Below, piece by piece: positions 31,437 through 40,178 of a DNA stretch of 64,000 bases. The stretch lies in assembly GCA_965533275.1 (NCBI GenBank), contig CBESWG010000003.1, positions 62,001 to 126,000 on the forward strand, given 5' to 3'. Origin of the DNA: JAUXEH01 sp965533275. GTDB taxonomy: Bacteria; Acidobacteriota; Aminicenantia; Aminicenantales; Aminicenantaceae. Within the stretch, counting starts at the first letter, position 1; each line of letters opens with the position of its first letter. Below the pieces are notes generated by a model, which saw only the letters and a program-made list of their open reading frames with translations, did not search any database and was not told the origin of the DNA. Both the position numbers and the translations under genes were made by a program.

Positions 31437-32768
31437 ATGTCTCGATCGAAAACCCGGAAAGGACTCACACGGAGAGATTTTCTGAAGGCCGCAGCCGTGA
31501 CAGCTGCGGCGCCAGCCATCGTCCCCTCGTCGGTCTTCGGCCGCCCGGCTCCCAGCGATACTCTGCAGATGGGCTGCATCGGCGTCGGGCGCCAGGGCCA
31601 GGGCGACATGCAGTCGCTGATCTACCGCGGCCTGGAGCTCGGGGCGCGTGTCGTGGCCGTATGTGACGTCGACGCGCACCGCATGGAGGACGCCCAGTGG
31701 CTGGCAGACAAGATCTACGCCTCAGAGCTGGGAAAGGACGGGTACAAAGCCTGCGCGGCCCACTCTGATTTCAGGGAGCTGCTGGCCCGCAAGGACATCG
31801 ACGGGGTCCTGATCGTGACACCGGACCACTGGCATGCGGTCCATGCTGTGGCAGCCGCCGATGCCGGCAAGTCCATCTACCTGGAAAAGCCCATGACCTA
31901 CACCATCGAGGAAGGGAAGCGGGTGGTTGAGGCTGTCCGGAGGAACAAGGTCATCCTGCAGGTAGGCTCGCAGCAGCGGTCGTCCACCTACTTCCGGATG
32001 GCCTGTGAGCTGACGCGCAATCAGCGGATCGGCAAGCTCCATACCATCCATGTCTTCCTCCCTCCGGACAAAGGTACAGGCGATCCGCAGGTGATGCCGG
32101 TGCCCAAGAACCTAGAATATGATGCCTGGCTGGGTCCTGCCGCGGAGGCACCGTTCTCAGAGGATAGAGTGCATCCCCAGAGGGATTACAGCCGCCCGGG
32201 CTGGCTCCAGATCGAGGGATACTGTCGGGGTATGATCACCGGCTGGGGATCCCATATGAACGACACCGCCCAGTGGGGGAACGGCACGGATGAAACCGGC
32301 CTGGTCGAGATCGCGGCCAAGGCCGAATTCCCTGACCGGGGCCTCTTCGATGTGCACACGACGTACCGGGCCGAGGGGATGTATGCCAATGGGGTCCGGA
32401 TGATCCAGGAAACGGGTGAACCCGCTGGCGTTCGCTTCGAAGGAGACCGGGGTTTCATCTTTGTCCAGCGTGGCAAGATCGAGGCCTCGGACCGGGAGAT
32501 CCTGAAGCAGGAGATCGGCGACGATGAGACCAAGCTCTATGTCAGCAACAACCACATGCGCAACTTCCTCGAATGCATGCGCAGCCGCAAGGAACCCATC
32601 ACGCCGGTGGAGGTGGGGCACCGTTCCAACTCCATCTGTGTCATCACACACATCGCCATGAAGCTGGGCCGGAAGCTGAAGTGGGATCCTGAGGCCGAGC
32701 GGTTCCCGGGGGATGACGAGGCCAACAGCTGGCTCGATTATCCTCACCGCAAACCCTGGACGGTCTGA
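31437..32768 (+). CDS. Gfo/Idh/MocA-family oxidoreductase, Tat-exported
   Basis: GAGGAG precedes the ATG. The 443 residues begin with a twin-arginine signal (LTRRDFLKAAAVTAAAPAIV). The Rossmann loop is GVGRQGQG (49-56), the conserved E150-K151-P152 lies at the domain hinge, and the C-terminal alpha/beta domain contains WGSHMNDTAQWGNG. Exported members of this family carry tightly bound NAD(P) loaded before Tat export and act as sugar oxidoreductases or glycosidases with redox-assisted mechanisms. The HMNDTAQW helix is shared with many Tat-type members of the phyla rich in polysaccharide degraders. First gene of a four-gene cluster; the next start is two bases after its stop. Confidence 0.9.
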   Translation: MSRSKTRKGLTRRDFLKAAAVTAAAPAIVPSSVFGRPAPSDTLQMGCIGVGRQGQGDMQSLIYRGLELGARVVAVCDVDAHRMEDAQWLADKIYASELGKDGYKACAAHSDFRELLARKDIDGVLIVTPDHWHAVHAVAAADAGKSIYLEKPMTYTIEEGKRVVEAVRRNKVILQVGSQQRSSTYFRMACELTRNQRIGKLHTIHVFLPPDKGTGDPQVMPVPKNLEYDAWLGPAAEAPFSEDRVHPQRDYSRPGWLQIEGYCRGMITGWGSHMNDTAQWGNGTDETGLVEIAAKAEFPDRGLFDVHTTYRAEGMYANGVRMIQETGEPAGVRFEGDRGFIFVQRGKIEASDREILKQEIGDDETKLYVSNNHMRNFLECMRSRKEPITPVEVGHRSNSICVITHIAMKLGRKLKWDPEAERFPGDDEANSWLDYPHRKPWTV

Positions 32769-32770
32769 GT

Positions 32771-33760
32771 ATGGCGGCCTTCCGGCTTCGGATTGGTGGA
32801 GTCTTTTTCCTCTGCCTTTGCGTCGTTTTATTTGTCGCATGTGGCTCCGAAGCACCGGAGCCCCAGTTCCAAAACGATGAGGCCGGAGGTGTCCTCCGCG
32901 TGTTGTTCTCGGGACAGGAGGCGTTTGCCTATCAATATGCGGCCCGCCTCGACCTCCCGCACTACTGGCCCCTGAACAGCCCCTCAGGCCGGAACCTGCT
33001 GGTGCAGCAGACCGAGCCCTATCCGCATCACCGCTCCTTCTGGTTCGCAGACACGATCCGCTTCCAGGAGGAGGGGGAGCGGGATGTCAGCACGTATAAC
33101 GCCCTGTATTCGGGACAACAGGTCGGCGAGAATCGATATGAACCTCCCTTCAGCGACCGCGTCCGGCACAGGGCTTTTCAGCGCCTCGACACATCGGCCG
33201 GCCGAGCGGTCGTGGTCTCTGAGCTGGTCTGGGAAATGGATGGAGGCCGCCCCATGCTGGATGAGACCCGGCACGTGGCCGTTCACTCCCTTGGCAGCGG
33301 TGAGTATCTGATGGATATGATCTTCACCCTCACCGCCTCCTACGGCAGCATCGAATTCGTGAGCGACGACGTCCACTATGCCTGGCCCTACCTGCGGCTG
33401 CAGACCCGGTTCAGCGGAGAGAACGGAGGCGTGATTTGCTCCGACAGCGGAGCCACCGGTCAGGAAGCGACCAACATGCAGGTCGCTCTGTGGATCGACT
33501 ACTCCAATACCCTGGAGGGTGTAGCAGAAGGAGTCGCCGTTTTCCAGTGGCCCGATGGGCAGGAGCACCGGTGGCTGACGCGCGAATACGGCTGCTTCGG
33601 TCCCCGCAGGCCCGATGCCAGGAGCGGCCATCCTTTCGTGCTGAAGCAAGGGGAGTCCCTCACTCAGCGCGTAGGCGTCCTGGTCCACAGGGGCGATGTG
33701 GAGGCCGGCCGCGTGGCCGCGCGCTACCAGGACTACATCTCGGGCAAATGGCAGGAATGA
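32771..33760 (+). CDS. DUF6807 (PmoA-like) lipoprotein, copy 1
   Basis: The 329-residue product has a lipobox FVAC (Cys24). The family motif PYPHHRSFWFAD (His-His-Arg) lies near residue 80, with the usual DETRHVAVHSLGSGEYLMD strand and the C-terminal GESLTQRVGVLVHRGDVEAGRVAARYQDY. Proteins of this type occur beside exported Gfo/Idh/MocA oxidoreductases in sugar-utilisation clusters. Their activity is not established, and a beta-sandwich that binds or modifies a sugar is the reasonable guess. Its stop overlaps the next start (ATGA at 33757), showing translational coupling. Confidence 0.8.
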   Translation: MAAFRLRIGGVFFLCLCVVLFVACGSEAPEPQFQNDEAGGVLRVLFSGQEAFAYQYAARLDLPHYWPLNSPSGRNLLVQQTEPYPHHRSFWFADTIRFQEEGERDVSTYNALYSGQQVGENRYEPPFSDRVRHRAFQRLDTSAGRAVVVSELVWEMDGGRPMLDETRHVAVHSLGSGEYLMDMIFTLTASYGSIEFVSDDVHYAWPYLRLQTRFSGENGGVICSDSGATGQEATNMQVALWIDYSNTLEGVAEGVAVFQWPDGQEHRWLTREYGCFGPRRPDARSGHPFVLKQGESLTQRVGVLVHRGDVEAGRVAARYQDYISGKWQE

Positions 33761-34989
33761 ATCGGCGCGAGTTTCTGAGCAGCGCCTCCCGAGCCTGCCT
33801 CGCCCTGAGCCTGGCTGACCTCCGGGGCTATCAGTTGGTCCCCAGGGTACGGATCGAGCGCATCGCCTTCTTTCCCCTCCGATATCCCATGACGGGATAT
33901 TTCAAGTTTTTCACGGGCCCTCACGGCTCATCCGGAAGGGCCGCCGTGATCGTCAAGATCACAGCGGACAACGGCACAGTGGGTTGGGGCCAGTCGCTGC
34001 CCATCGCGAAATGGAGTTACGAGACGCTCGAGACGTCGTACCTGGCGCTGCGGGACTACTATGCCCCTGCGCTGCTGGGGCTGAATCCCACGGACATCTA
34101 TGAGGCGCATAAGGTCATGGACCGAGCCATTGCGCCGGGATTCTCCACCGGGATGCCAATCACGCGGGCCGGCATCGACATGGCGCTGCATGATCTATCC
34201 GGCAAGCTCTGGGGAAGGTCCCTGGCCCAACAATGGGGGCGGCCGCCGGGAGGGCCGCTGCCCCTCAGCTGGACGGTCAATGTCCAGAAACTAAACGAGG
34301 TGGAGCCCCTGGTCGCCGCGGGGAGAGAGCGGGGCTATCGATATTTCAACATCAAGGTGGCCCCCGATCCCGACTTCGATGTTGCGGTTGCCAGGCTCGT
34401 GAAGGGCCTGGCCCGCGATACCTTCCTATGGGCCGATGCAAATGGAGGATATGAACCGGACACGGCACTGCAGGCAGCGCCCCGGTTGGCCGATGCCGGC
34501 GTAGACGTGTTGGAGGCCCCCCTCCGCCCCAACCGGATCAGTGGATATCAGGCCTTGAAAAAGCAGGGAGCTCTGCCCATCCTCATGGACGAGGGAGTGG
34601 TCTCTCCGATCGAACTCGAGGAATTCATCAAGCTCGGTATGTGCGACGGCGTGGCAATGAAACCTGCCCGCTGTGGGGGACTGGAATCCAACCGCCGCCA
34701 GATCGAACTGTGTGAGAAGCACGGGCTCATGTGGCTGGGAAGTGGCCTGACCGATCCCGACATATCGCTGGCGGCCACCCTAGGCCTGTACGGGGCCTAT
34801 GGCCTGCAAAGGCCTGCAGCGCTCAACGGCCCTCAGTTCCTGACGGCAGATGTCCTGAAGCAGCCGCTGCGGATCGAAGACGGGAACGCTCATGTGCCGG
34901 ACGGGCCCGGATTGGGCGTCGAGGTGGACGAGTCCAAGGTCTGGGAGCTCATGCGCCAGAGCGGAGGAGACAGACTTCTTGAGGTCTAG
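33757..34989 (+). CDS. Enolase-superfamily enzyme of the muconate-lactonizing subgroup, with Tat-like signal
   Basis: ATG 33757 overlaps the previous stop. The 410 residues begin NRREFLSSASRACLALSLA, a Tat-type signal. The capping domain (about 30-150) precedes the barrel. The catalytic set reads FNIKVA with K200 (the first lysine of the KxK is N198), metal ligands D227 (WADANGG), E253 (LEAP) and D278 (MDEG), and K302 in MKPARCGG. The K200/K302 pair and the GG after K302 are those of the MLE/dipeptide-epimerase/OSBS subgroup rather than of mandelate racemase. The reaction is a proton abstraction alpha to a carboxylate; the substrate is unknown. An exported member is unusual, since most are cytosolic. 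Confidence 0.85.
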   Translation: MNRREFLSSASRACLALSLADLRGYQLVPRVRIERIAFFPLRYPMTGYFKFFTGPHGSSGRAAVIVKITADNGTVGWGQSLPIAKWSYETLETSYLALRDYYAPALLGLNPTDIYEAHKVMDRAIAPGFSTGMPITRAGIDMALHDLSGKLWGRSLAQQWGRPPGGPLPLSWTVNVQKLNEVEPLVAAGRERGYRYFNIKVAPDPDFDVAVARLVKGLARDTFLWADANGGYEPDTALQAAPRLADAGVDVLEAPLRPNRISGYQALKKQGALPILMDEGVVSPIELEEFIKLGMCDGVAMKPARCGGLESNRRQIELCEKHGLMWLGSGLTDPDISLAATLGLYGAYGLQRPAALNGPQFLTADVLKQPLRIEDGNAHVPDGPGLGVEVDESKVWELMRQSGGDRLLEV

Positions 34990-35006
34990 AACCAAGGAGA
35001 CAGGCG

Positions 35007-35966
35007 GTGACTAGCAGTACTCCGGAGACAATAGTGAAGCGAAAATGCATTGTGGTGCTCGGACTTGCCTTGTTGGTCGCTGTCGCTTGTTCAAATCCTG
35101 GTCAGCTCCGTTTCTCCGAAGATGAGATCAGTCAGAGCCTCACCATCCTCGATGGGACCTCACATGTGCTCTCCTATCAGTATGGGGAGCTGCTCGAGGA
35201 GGGTGTCGATCCCCAGTATGCCCGCTCCAGCTATGTCCATCCCCTCTATTCCCTGGATGGCCAGGAGAGCCTGACCGAGGACTTTCCTCGGGATCACCTG
35301 CATCACCGGGGCCTGTTCTGGACCTGGCCGGTCGCTAAGACGCGTGGTTTTGACACCCAGACCTGGCACCCTTCGGTGCCTCCGCTTCGCCAGCACTTCG
35401 TGCGCTGGCTGAAGCGGGAAGTGGAGCATGGCGTGGCCACGCTGGCAGTGGAAAATGAATGGAATCTGGACGGCCGGGAGGTCGTCGCACGGGAATGGGT
35501 AACCCTGGAGATACACCCTGTTTCCGGGACGGGACGCCCCATCGATATCGAGATCGTGCTCGAGGCAGTCGGTGGTCCTCTGGAGCTTCGCGGGGCACTG
35601 GACCAGAACAAGGGTTATGGCGGGTTGTGCCTGCGCGGCGCTCCTTTGTTAAACGGGGCCGTGATGACCACCGACAAAGGAAACCTGCAAGAGGATGTGA
35701 CCGACGTCCCCTTCCGCTGGGCCGACCTGTCCTCGCCGGAGCAAGGGATTGCGATCTTTGTCGCACCCGACCATCCCGGCGCTCCGGTCCACTGGTTGAT
35801 CCGGAACAGTTATGCTGGCGTGCTCAATCCTTCCTGGCCGGGAAACAAAACGACCATACTCGAGCCGGAGAGCCCCATTACGCTCCGCTACCGCCTCTAC
35901 ATCCATCGGGGCGACGTGGTCTCGGGGAATGTACAGCAGGCATATGCGGCCTACGTGTCGCGTTAA
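35007..35966 (+). CDS. DUF6807 (PmoA-like) lipoprotein, copy 2
   Basis: The GTG start at 35007 has AAGGAG eight bases upstream. The 319-residue product has lipobox VAVAC (Cys28). It carries DHLHHRGLFWTW, a better match to the family His-His-Arg motif than copy 1, and ends YRLYIHRGDVVSGNVQQAYAAY in parallel with copy 1. The two copies are divergent in the middle and may differ in ligand or act as a pair. It is the last gene of the cluster, 17 bases after the enolase-superfamily gene, and converges on the PPK2 gene. Confidence 0.8.
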   Translation: MTSSTPETIVKRKCIVVLGLALLVAVACSNPGQLRFSEDEISQSLTILDGTSHVLSYQYGELLEEGVDPQYARSSYVHPLYSLDGQESLTEDFPRDHLHHRGLFWTWPVAKTRGFDTQTWHPSVPPLRQHFVRWLKREVEHGVATLAVENEWNLDGREVVAREWVTLEIHPVSGTGRPIDIEIVLEAVGGPLELRGALDQNKGYGGLCLRGAPLLNGAVMTTDKGNLQEDVTDVPFRWADLSSPEQGIAIFVAPDHPGAPVHWLIRNSYAGVLNPSWPGNKTTILEPESPITLRYRLYIHRGDVVSGNVQQAYAAYVSR

Positions 35967-35995
35967 ACGCGTGAGAAAAGTACCGGTTCCTCCTG

Positions 35996-36799
35996 CTATT
36001 CGATAACGATACTTCCCAGGTCCTCTTCGGGTTCGGGGAAGCTCATGTTCAGCCCCTCCAATGTGTCCACGAGGATGCGGCTGATCACCAGGTTGCGGTA
36101 CCATTTGCGGTTGGCAGGGATGATGTACCAGGGAGCGTATCCCGTGCTGGTCTTGCTCAGGGCATCCGCATAGGCCTTCATGTATTCGTCCCAGAGCAAC
36201 CGGTCTTCGAGGTCCCCGCGGCGGAATTTCCACTGCTTGTGGGGAGTATCCAGGCGTGCCTGGAAGCGTTCCTTCTGCTCCTTCCTGTCGATTTGCAGGA
36301 AGAATTTGAGGATGGTCGTGCCCTCATCGGCCAGAATTTTCTCGAAATCCCGGATATGTTTGTAGCGGCGGCGCCAGACCGGGCCGGGTACGAACCCCTT
36401 GACCCGGACCACCAGTACGTCCTCATAATGGCTGCGATTGAAGATGACGATCTCACCTCTGCCCGGAGTGTGCCTGTGAATCCTCCACAGGTAGTCGTGG
36501 TCCAGCTCCTCCTCTGTGGGGACCTTGAACCCGGCCACTTTCACTCCCTGGGGATTCACGCCGTCGAAGACATGCCGAATGGTGCCGTCCTTGCCGCCAG
36601 CGTCCATGGCCTGGAGCACGACCAGGACTTTGTGTTTGTGCTCGGCATAGAGTTTCTCCTGCAGCTCTTCCAGGCGTGAGTTCAGCTCAGCGAGTTTTAG
36701 CCGGCCGTCTTCCTTGTCCCCCCGGAAGTAGGCCTTGTCATTCGGGCTCCGCTTCCCGAGGTCAAGCTTTTCGCCGGGTTTTACGAGATATCTTTTCAT
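35996..36799 (-). CDS. ppk2: Polyphosphate kinase 2 family protein
   Basis: ATG 36799 follows GGAGGG; an in-frame TTG lies upstream. The 267 residues contain the P-loop AMDAGGKDGT (64-73), the lid segment RIHRHTPGRGEIVIFNRSHYEDVLV (with R and H residues that grip polyphosphate), and RRYKHIRDFEKIL. The single-domain length matches class I or III PPK2, which transfer phosphate from polyphosphate to ADP or AMP. The substrate class cannot be told from this reading alone. It follows the BlaI-type regulator gene on the same strand after about 120 bases and could be read from the same promoter. Confidence 0.92.
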   Translation of the reverse strand: MKRYLVKPGEKLDLGKRSPNDKAYFRGDKEDGRLKLAELNSRLEELQEKLYAEHKHKVLVVLQAMDAGGKDGTIRHVFDGVNPQGVKVAGFKVPTEEELDHDYLWRIHRHTPGRGEIVIFNRSHYEDVLVVRVKGFVPGPVWRRRYKHIRDFEKILADEGTTILKFFLQIDRKEQKERFQARLDTPHKQWKFRRGDLEDRLLWDEYMKAYADALSKTSTGYAPWYIIPANRKWYRNLVISRILVDTLEGLNMSFPEPEEDLGSIVIE

Positions 36800-36922
36800 T
36801 TTCCCTCCTCTCAAACAGCGCTCAAGAACATCATATCGTGTCCCCGGCGATTGTTCCAGTGGATTGAGGATGAGGGAAGAAACACCTCCCGTATCTATCC
36901 CTGGGGCAGCTCTTGGAGAAAC

Positions 36923-37342
36923 CTATTCCCTGGTTGGCCGGGGCGGGCATGGGTTATTCTCCTTGCTCTCCTGTATAAGGTGGCGCAGCTCCGCAGCTTC
37001 CTCTGGTGTGACTACCTCGTCCTCCAGCAGGCAGCGTACGAGCTCCGCGCGCGAGCCCCCGAAAACCCGGTTTTTTATGTCGTCCAGTATGTCCTTGTGA
37101 GCCGCCAGCCTTTCCCTCACGGCCGAATAATGGTAGGTCCGGCCGTCTTCCCGGTGAGCCAGCCAGCCGTAGTCCTCCAATCGATTCATCTGGACCTGGA
37201 TGGTGGTGCGCCGCAGACCGTTCTTGCGCTGGGAATTGATGATCTCGAGCACATCGGTCACTGTCACCTCGCCTCGCTCCCAGACCACCTTCATGATCTC
37301 CAGGTTGGCGGGGGAAAGGTGGAATTTATTGCGGCCTTTCAT
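36923..37342 (-). CDS. BlaI/MecI/CopY-family transcriptional repressor
   Basis: The 139-residue protein has AGGAG eight bases before ATG 37342. The winged helix reads LSPANLEIMKVVWERGEVTVTDVLEII, then RTTIQVQMNRLEDYGWLAHREDGRTYHYSAV, which is the family signature with its W at the wing. The C-terminal dimerisation helices (SRAELVRCLLEDEVVTPEEAAELRHLIQE) are complete. In beta-lactam systems BlaI is cleaved after signalling by the BlaR1 membrane protease; no BlaR1/MecR1-like M56 peptidase is encoded nearby, so the inducer route is unknown. Two operators flank its own -10 box, so autoregulation is nearly certain. PPK2 lies downstream. Confidence 0.92.
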   Translation of the reverse strand: MKGRNKFHLSPANLEIMKVVWERGEVTVTDVLEIINSQRKNGLRRTTIQVQMNRLEDYGWLAHREDGRTYHYSAVRERLAAHKDILDDIKNRVFGGSRAELVRCLLEDEVVTPEEAAELRHLIQESKENNPCPPRPTRE

Positions 37343-37359
37343 AGCATGGCTCCTGTTTT

Positions 37360-37373
37360 ACGACATCTGTCGT
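37360..37373. promoter_or_regulatory. BlaI-type operator 1
   Basis: ACGACATCTGTCGT is a perfect dyad of six-base arms (ACGACA/TGTCGT). It lies just downstream of the -10 box, over the expected transcription start. Confidence 0.8.
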
Positions 37374-37377
37374 TAAT

Positions 37378-37406
37378 AATGTAAACGACATTTGTCGTAC
37401 TGTCAA
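37378..37406 (-). promoter_or_regulatory. Promoter of the BlaI-type gene
   Basis: On the minus strand TTGACA (37406-37401) and TACATT (37383-37378) are 17 bases apart. Operator 2 fills the spacer and operator 1 follows the -10. Confidence 0.75.
37385..37398. promoter_or_regulatory. BlaI-type operator 2
   Basis: ACGACATTTGTCGT has the same arms as operator 1, 25 bases away centre to centre, and sits inside the -35/-10 spacer. The GACA-N2-TGTC layout is close to the TACA-N2-TGTA core known for BlaI/MecI/CopY. Confidence 0.8.
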
Positions 37407-37502
37407 GCCGATAGGGTCTTTTTATAGAGAGGATCCCCGATCAGTCCTGCGCCTGCGGCTGTTTGAGCAGGGCCACAGGCCGAAAGGGACGGAACGTCGG
37501 TC

Positions 37503-40178
37503 TCACCTTCCGATGTAGCCGGGTTCATCCTCCTCGACGAGCAGCCGGGTTGTCAATACCGTCTCTCCCGCGGTCAGGCGGACGAGGTACTCACCGGGGC
37601 CTGCCAGCGGCGCGCGCCGCTGGTAGCGCCTCTGTGTGGACTGCGTCGAGCTCGAGGACTTGCTGGGCGGATTCTGACGGAAGTTCCACAGGACCGTGTG
37701 CACCCCTGCCCCTTTGGGCCCTTCCATGTTTCGGATGACCTTTCCCGTGATGTCGAGGATCTCGATCTGAACATTGTCGTCCAGGTCGCCCTTCAGGTAG
37801 TAGGCGATGCTGGATCCTGTAGGGGGATTCGGTTCGAAAAAGCGCTTGTCGGTTACCCAGCTCCACTCATAGGTCCGAGCCCACTGCACCTCGGGGCGGA
37901 TGTCGAACAGGTGGACGTCCTTCTCCCGGACCTCGGCGGTCCACTGCTGGAGTGGGGTGAGGTTGTCCGCGATCCAGGCCCCGCGGCCGTGTGTGCCGGC
38001 GATGAGGTCATAGTCCCGAGGATGGATGAGGAGGTCGTGCACGGGAACGGTGGGCAGTTCTTTCATAAAGCGGGCCCATGTCTCACCCCGGTCCAGCGAG
38101 ATATACACGGCAAACTCGGTCCCACAGAAAAGGAGGTCCGGATTTATGTAGTCTTCACGTACGACATAAACAGAGCCCTCGGGGAGTCCTTTTGTGATCT
38201 TTTTCCAGGTCTGTCCATAGTCGTCGGTAGTGTAGATGTAGGGGGCCTGGTCGTCGTACCTGTGGCCGTCGAAGGCCACGTATGCACGGCCGGGCACATG
38301 GTTGGAAGCTTCGACCCGCTTGATCCAATAGCTCTCAGGGGCCCCGCTGATGTTGCCGTTGAGCAGCGTCCAGTTCGCGCCCCCGTTCCGGGTGAGCTGG
38401 ACGTTCCCGTCGCTGGTCCCGATCCAGATGAGTCCAGGTTTGAGAGGCGATTCGTCGACCGAGACGAGCGCGCTGTAGCGCGAGTCCGGATCCGCGGTAA
38501 GGTCCGGGCTGATGGTCAGCCAGTTGTCTCCCCTGTCCACGGATTTAAACAGCTTGTTTCCCCCGAAGTACAGCGTGTGTGCATTGTGAGGGGAGATGAT
38601 GACCGGGGCGTTCCAGTCGAAGCGGAACCGCTCACGCCTCTGGCCCTCCTGGGGCCGGGGTGGCTGTGGCCTCAAGAAGTTGGTCTGTCCCGTCCGGAGG
38701 TCGAGGCGCTGCAGCATCCCTCCCTGCGTCTCGAAGTAGACCGTGTTGAAGTCTGTCGGATCGACCAGGTTCACGAAACCGTCCGCATTGCTCAACGGAA
38801 ACCAGTCCGCGTTCACGATGCCGGAATTGCGGCGCGAACGGCTGGGTCCGCCCCAGTTTCCGTTGTCCTGGAGCCCCCCATACACATAGTAGGGCTTGCG
38901 CATGTCGGCCGTGATGGCGTAGTACTGGGCCAGGCAGATCGATGTGATCACTTCCCAGTTGTCGCCCCGGTCGAACGTGATGTTGATGCCGCCGTCTCCT
39001 CCTACGACGACATGGTCGGAGTTATTGGGATCGATCCAGATGGCATGGTAGTCGATGTGGGTCCGGCCCTGGACCACCGGTCCGCTCCTGACCGTGGTCC
39101 CCCCGTCCTCGGAATACCCGAGCGGGGATCCGCAGGTCCAGATCACGTCCGCGTCATTGGGATCGACCCGGATCTGGCTGTAGTAGGAGGACCGGTTGTT
39201 GAAGGTGTTCATGTGCTGCCAGGTCATACCGTAATCCGTAGACCGGAATATGCCGCCCAGGTTGGGATCGGGATCGCCTGCCTTGTCCTTGGGGGGGCCG
39301 GGTTGGCCGCGCGTCTTCTGCGTGCTGACCTGCGCGTAGACCGTGCCAGGCTGGGTGCGGGAAGCGCTCACAGCGCTGCGCCCCCATTCGTCCGTGGGCA
39401 GCCCCTGGCTGGCCTTGGTCCAGGAGGCTCCGGCGTCCTTGGTGATGTAGATCCCCGCCTTGGGTCCCCACTGATCGACCGGGTCTCCGGCATCGAACCG
39501 GTCCCTGAGCCTCTCGTGGGCCACGGCATAGAGGATGTTGCTGTCTTCAGGATCCATGGCCACATCTGTAACGCCTGTTTTCTCGTCCAGGTACAGGGCT
39601 TTTTTCCAGGTCGCGCCGCCATCCACAGTCTTGAACAACCCGCGCTCCTCGTTCACGGCCCAGAGGCGCCCGACGGCCGCTACGTATACGATGTCCGGAT
39701 CCTTGGGATCGATGAGGATGCGGCCGATGTGATGGGTATCCTTCAGCCCCACGAACTCCCAGGTTTCACCGGCATCCGTGGATTTAAAAACTCCGGATCC
39801 CCACGGCGAGCTGTTGCGGTTGTTGGGCTCCCCGGTCCCCACGAACAGGATGTCGGGATTGGAGAGGGATACGGCGACATCTCCGATGGAGCCGTTGGGC
39901 TGATCATCGAAGATCGGTTCCCAGGTTATGCCGGCGTTCTTGGTCTTCCACAGGCCTCCGGTGGCAGCGCCCACGTAGATGATGCTCGGATTGCTCTCCA
40001 CGCCTTCTACGTCGGTGATGCGTCCGCCGGGATTTGCCGGGCCGATCTGCCTCCACTTGAAATTCTGCAGAAGCTCCTCGGTTTCGCCTGCGGCCGTCTG
40101 GGCCGATGCGGTGTGAGATGAGACTAGACAGAGCATCAGAAAAACGACGCTCAGCAGTGTGGTGAAGGATCTGGACAT
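37503..40178 (-). CDS. BNR/VPS10-sortilin-like propeller protein 1 with C-terminal FlgD-like domain
   Basis: ATG 40178 is chosen because GGAGG lies five bases away; the adjacent ATG 40181 is closer to it. The 891 residues start with a signal peptide (ending TASA-Q). About ten BNR/Asp-box-like repeats follow (GLWKTKNAGITW, GVFKSTDAGETW, GIYITKDAGASW, GIFRSTDYGMTW, KLFKSVDRGDNW, YIYTTDDYGQTW), ending in IAGTHGRGAWI. These make tandem propellers as in VPS10-domain proteins. From about 760 a FlgD Ig-like domain appears (VQIEILDITGKVIRNMEG), with a low-complexity loop (SKSSSSTQSTQRR). Such proteins are expanded in Aminicenantes-type genomes. The ligand or enzyme activity is unknown. Related to the proteins at 47224 and 51576. 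Confidence 0.88.
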   Translation of the reverse strand: MSRSFTTLLSVVFLMLCLVSSHTASAQTAAGETEELLQNFKWRQIGPANPGGRITDVEGVESNPSIIYVGAATGGLWKTKNAGITWEPIFDDQPNGSIGDVAVSLSNPDILFVGTGEPNNRNSSPWGSGVFKSTDAGETWEFVGLKDTHHIGRILIDPKDPDIVYVAAVGRLWAVNEERGLFKTVDGGATWKKALYLDEKTGVTDVAMDPEDSNILYAVAHERLRDRFDAGDPVDQWGPKAGIYITKDAGASWTKASQGLPTDEWGRSAVSASRTQPGTVYAQVSTQKTRGQPGPPKDKAGDPDPNLGGIFRSTDYGMTWQHMNTFNNRSSYYSQIRVDPNDADVIWTCGSPLGYSEDGGTTVRSGPVVQGRTHIDYHAIWIDPNNSDHVVVGGDGGINITFDRGDNWEVITSICLAQYYAITADMRKPYYVYGGLQDNGNWGGPSRSRRNSGIVNADWFPLSNADGFVNLVDPTDFNTVYFETQGGMLQRLDLRTGQTNFLRPQPPRPQEGQRRERFRFDWNAPVIISPHNAHTLYFGGNKLFKSVDRGDNWLTISPDLTADPDSRYSALVSVDESPLKPGLIWIGTSDGNVQLTRNGGANWTLLNGNISGAPESYWIKRVEASNHVPGRAYVAFDGHRYDDQAPYIYTTDDYGQTWKKITKGLPEGSVYVVREDYINPDLLFCGTEFAVYISLDRGETWARFMKELPTVPVHDLLIHPRDYDLIAGTHGRGAWIADNLTPLQQWTAEVREKDVHLFDIRPEVQWARTYEWSWVTDKRFFEPNPPTGSSIAYYLKGDLDDNVQIEILDITGKVIRNMEGPKGAGVHTVLWNFRQNPPSKSSSSTQSTQRRYQRRAPLAGPGEYLVRLTAGETVLTTRLLVEEDEPGYIGR

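Noticed and set aside
37698..40121. An 807-codon open frame antisense to BNR protein 1
   Set aside because: It is the mirror of a GC-rich coding frame. The composition (valine, glycine, proline, histidine, arginine) is that of a shadow frame, and the minus-strand gene has a signal peptide and clear repeats.
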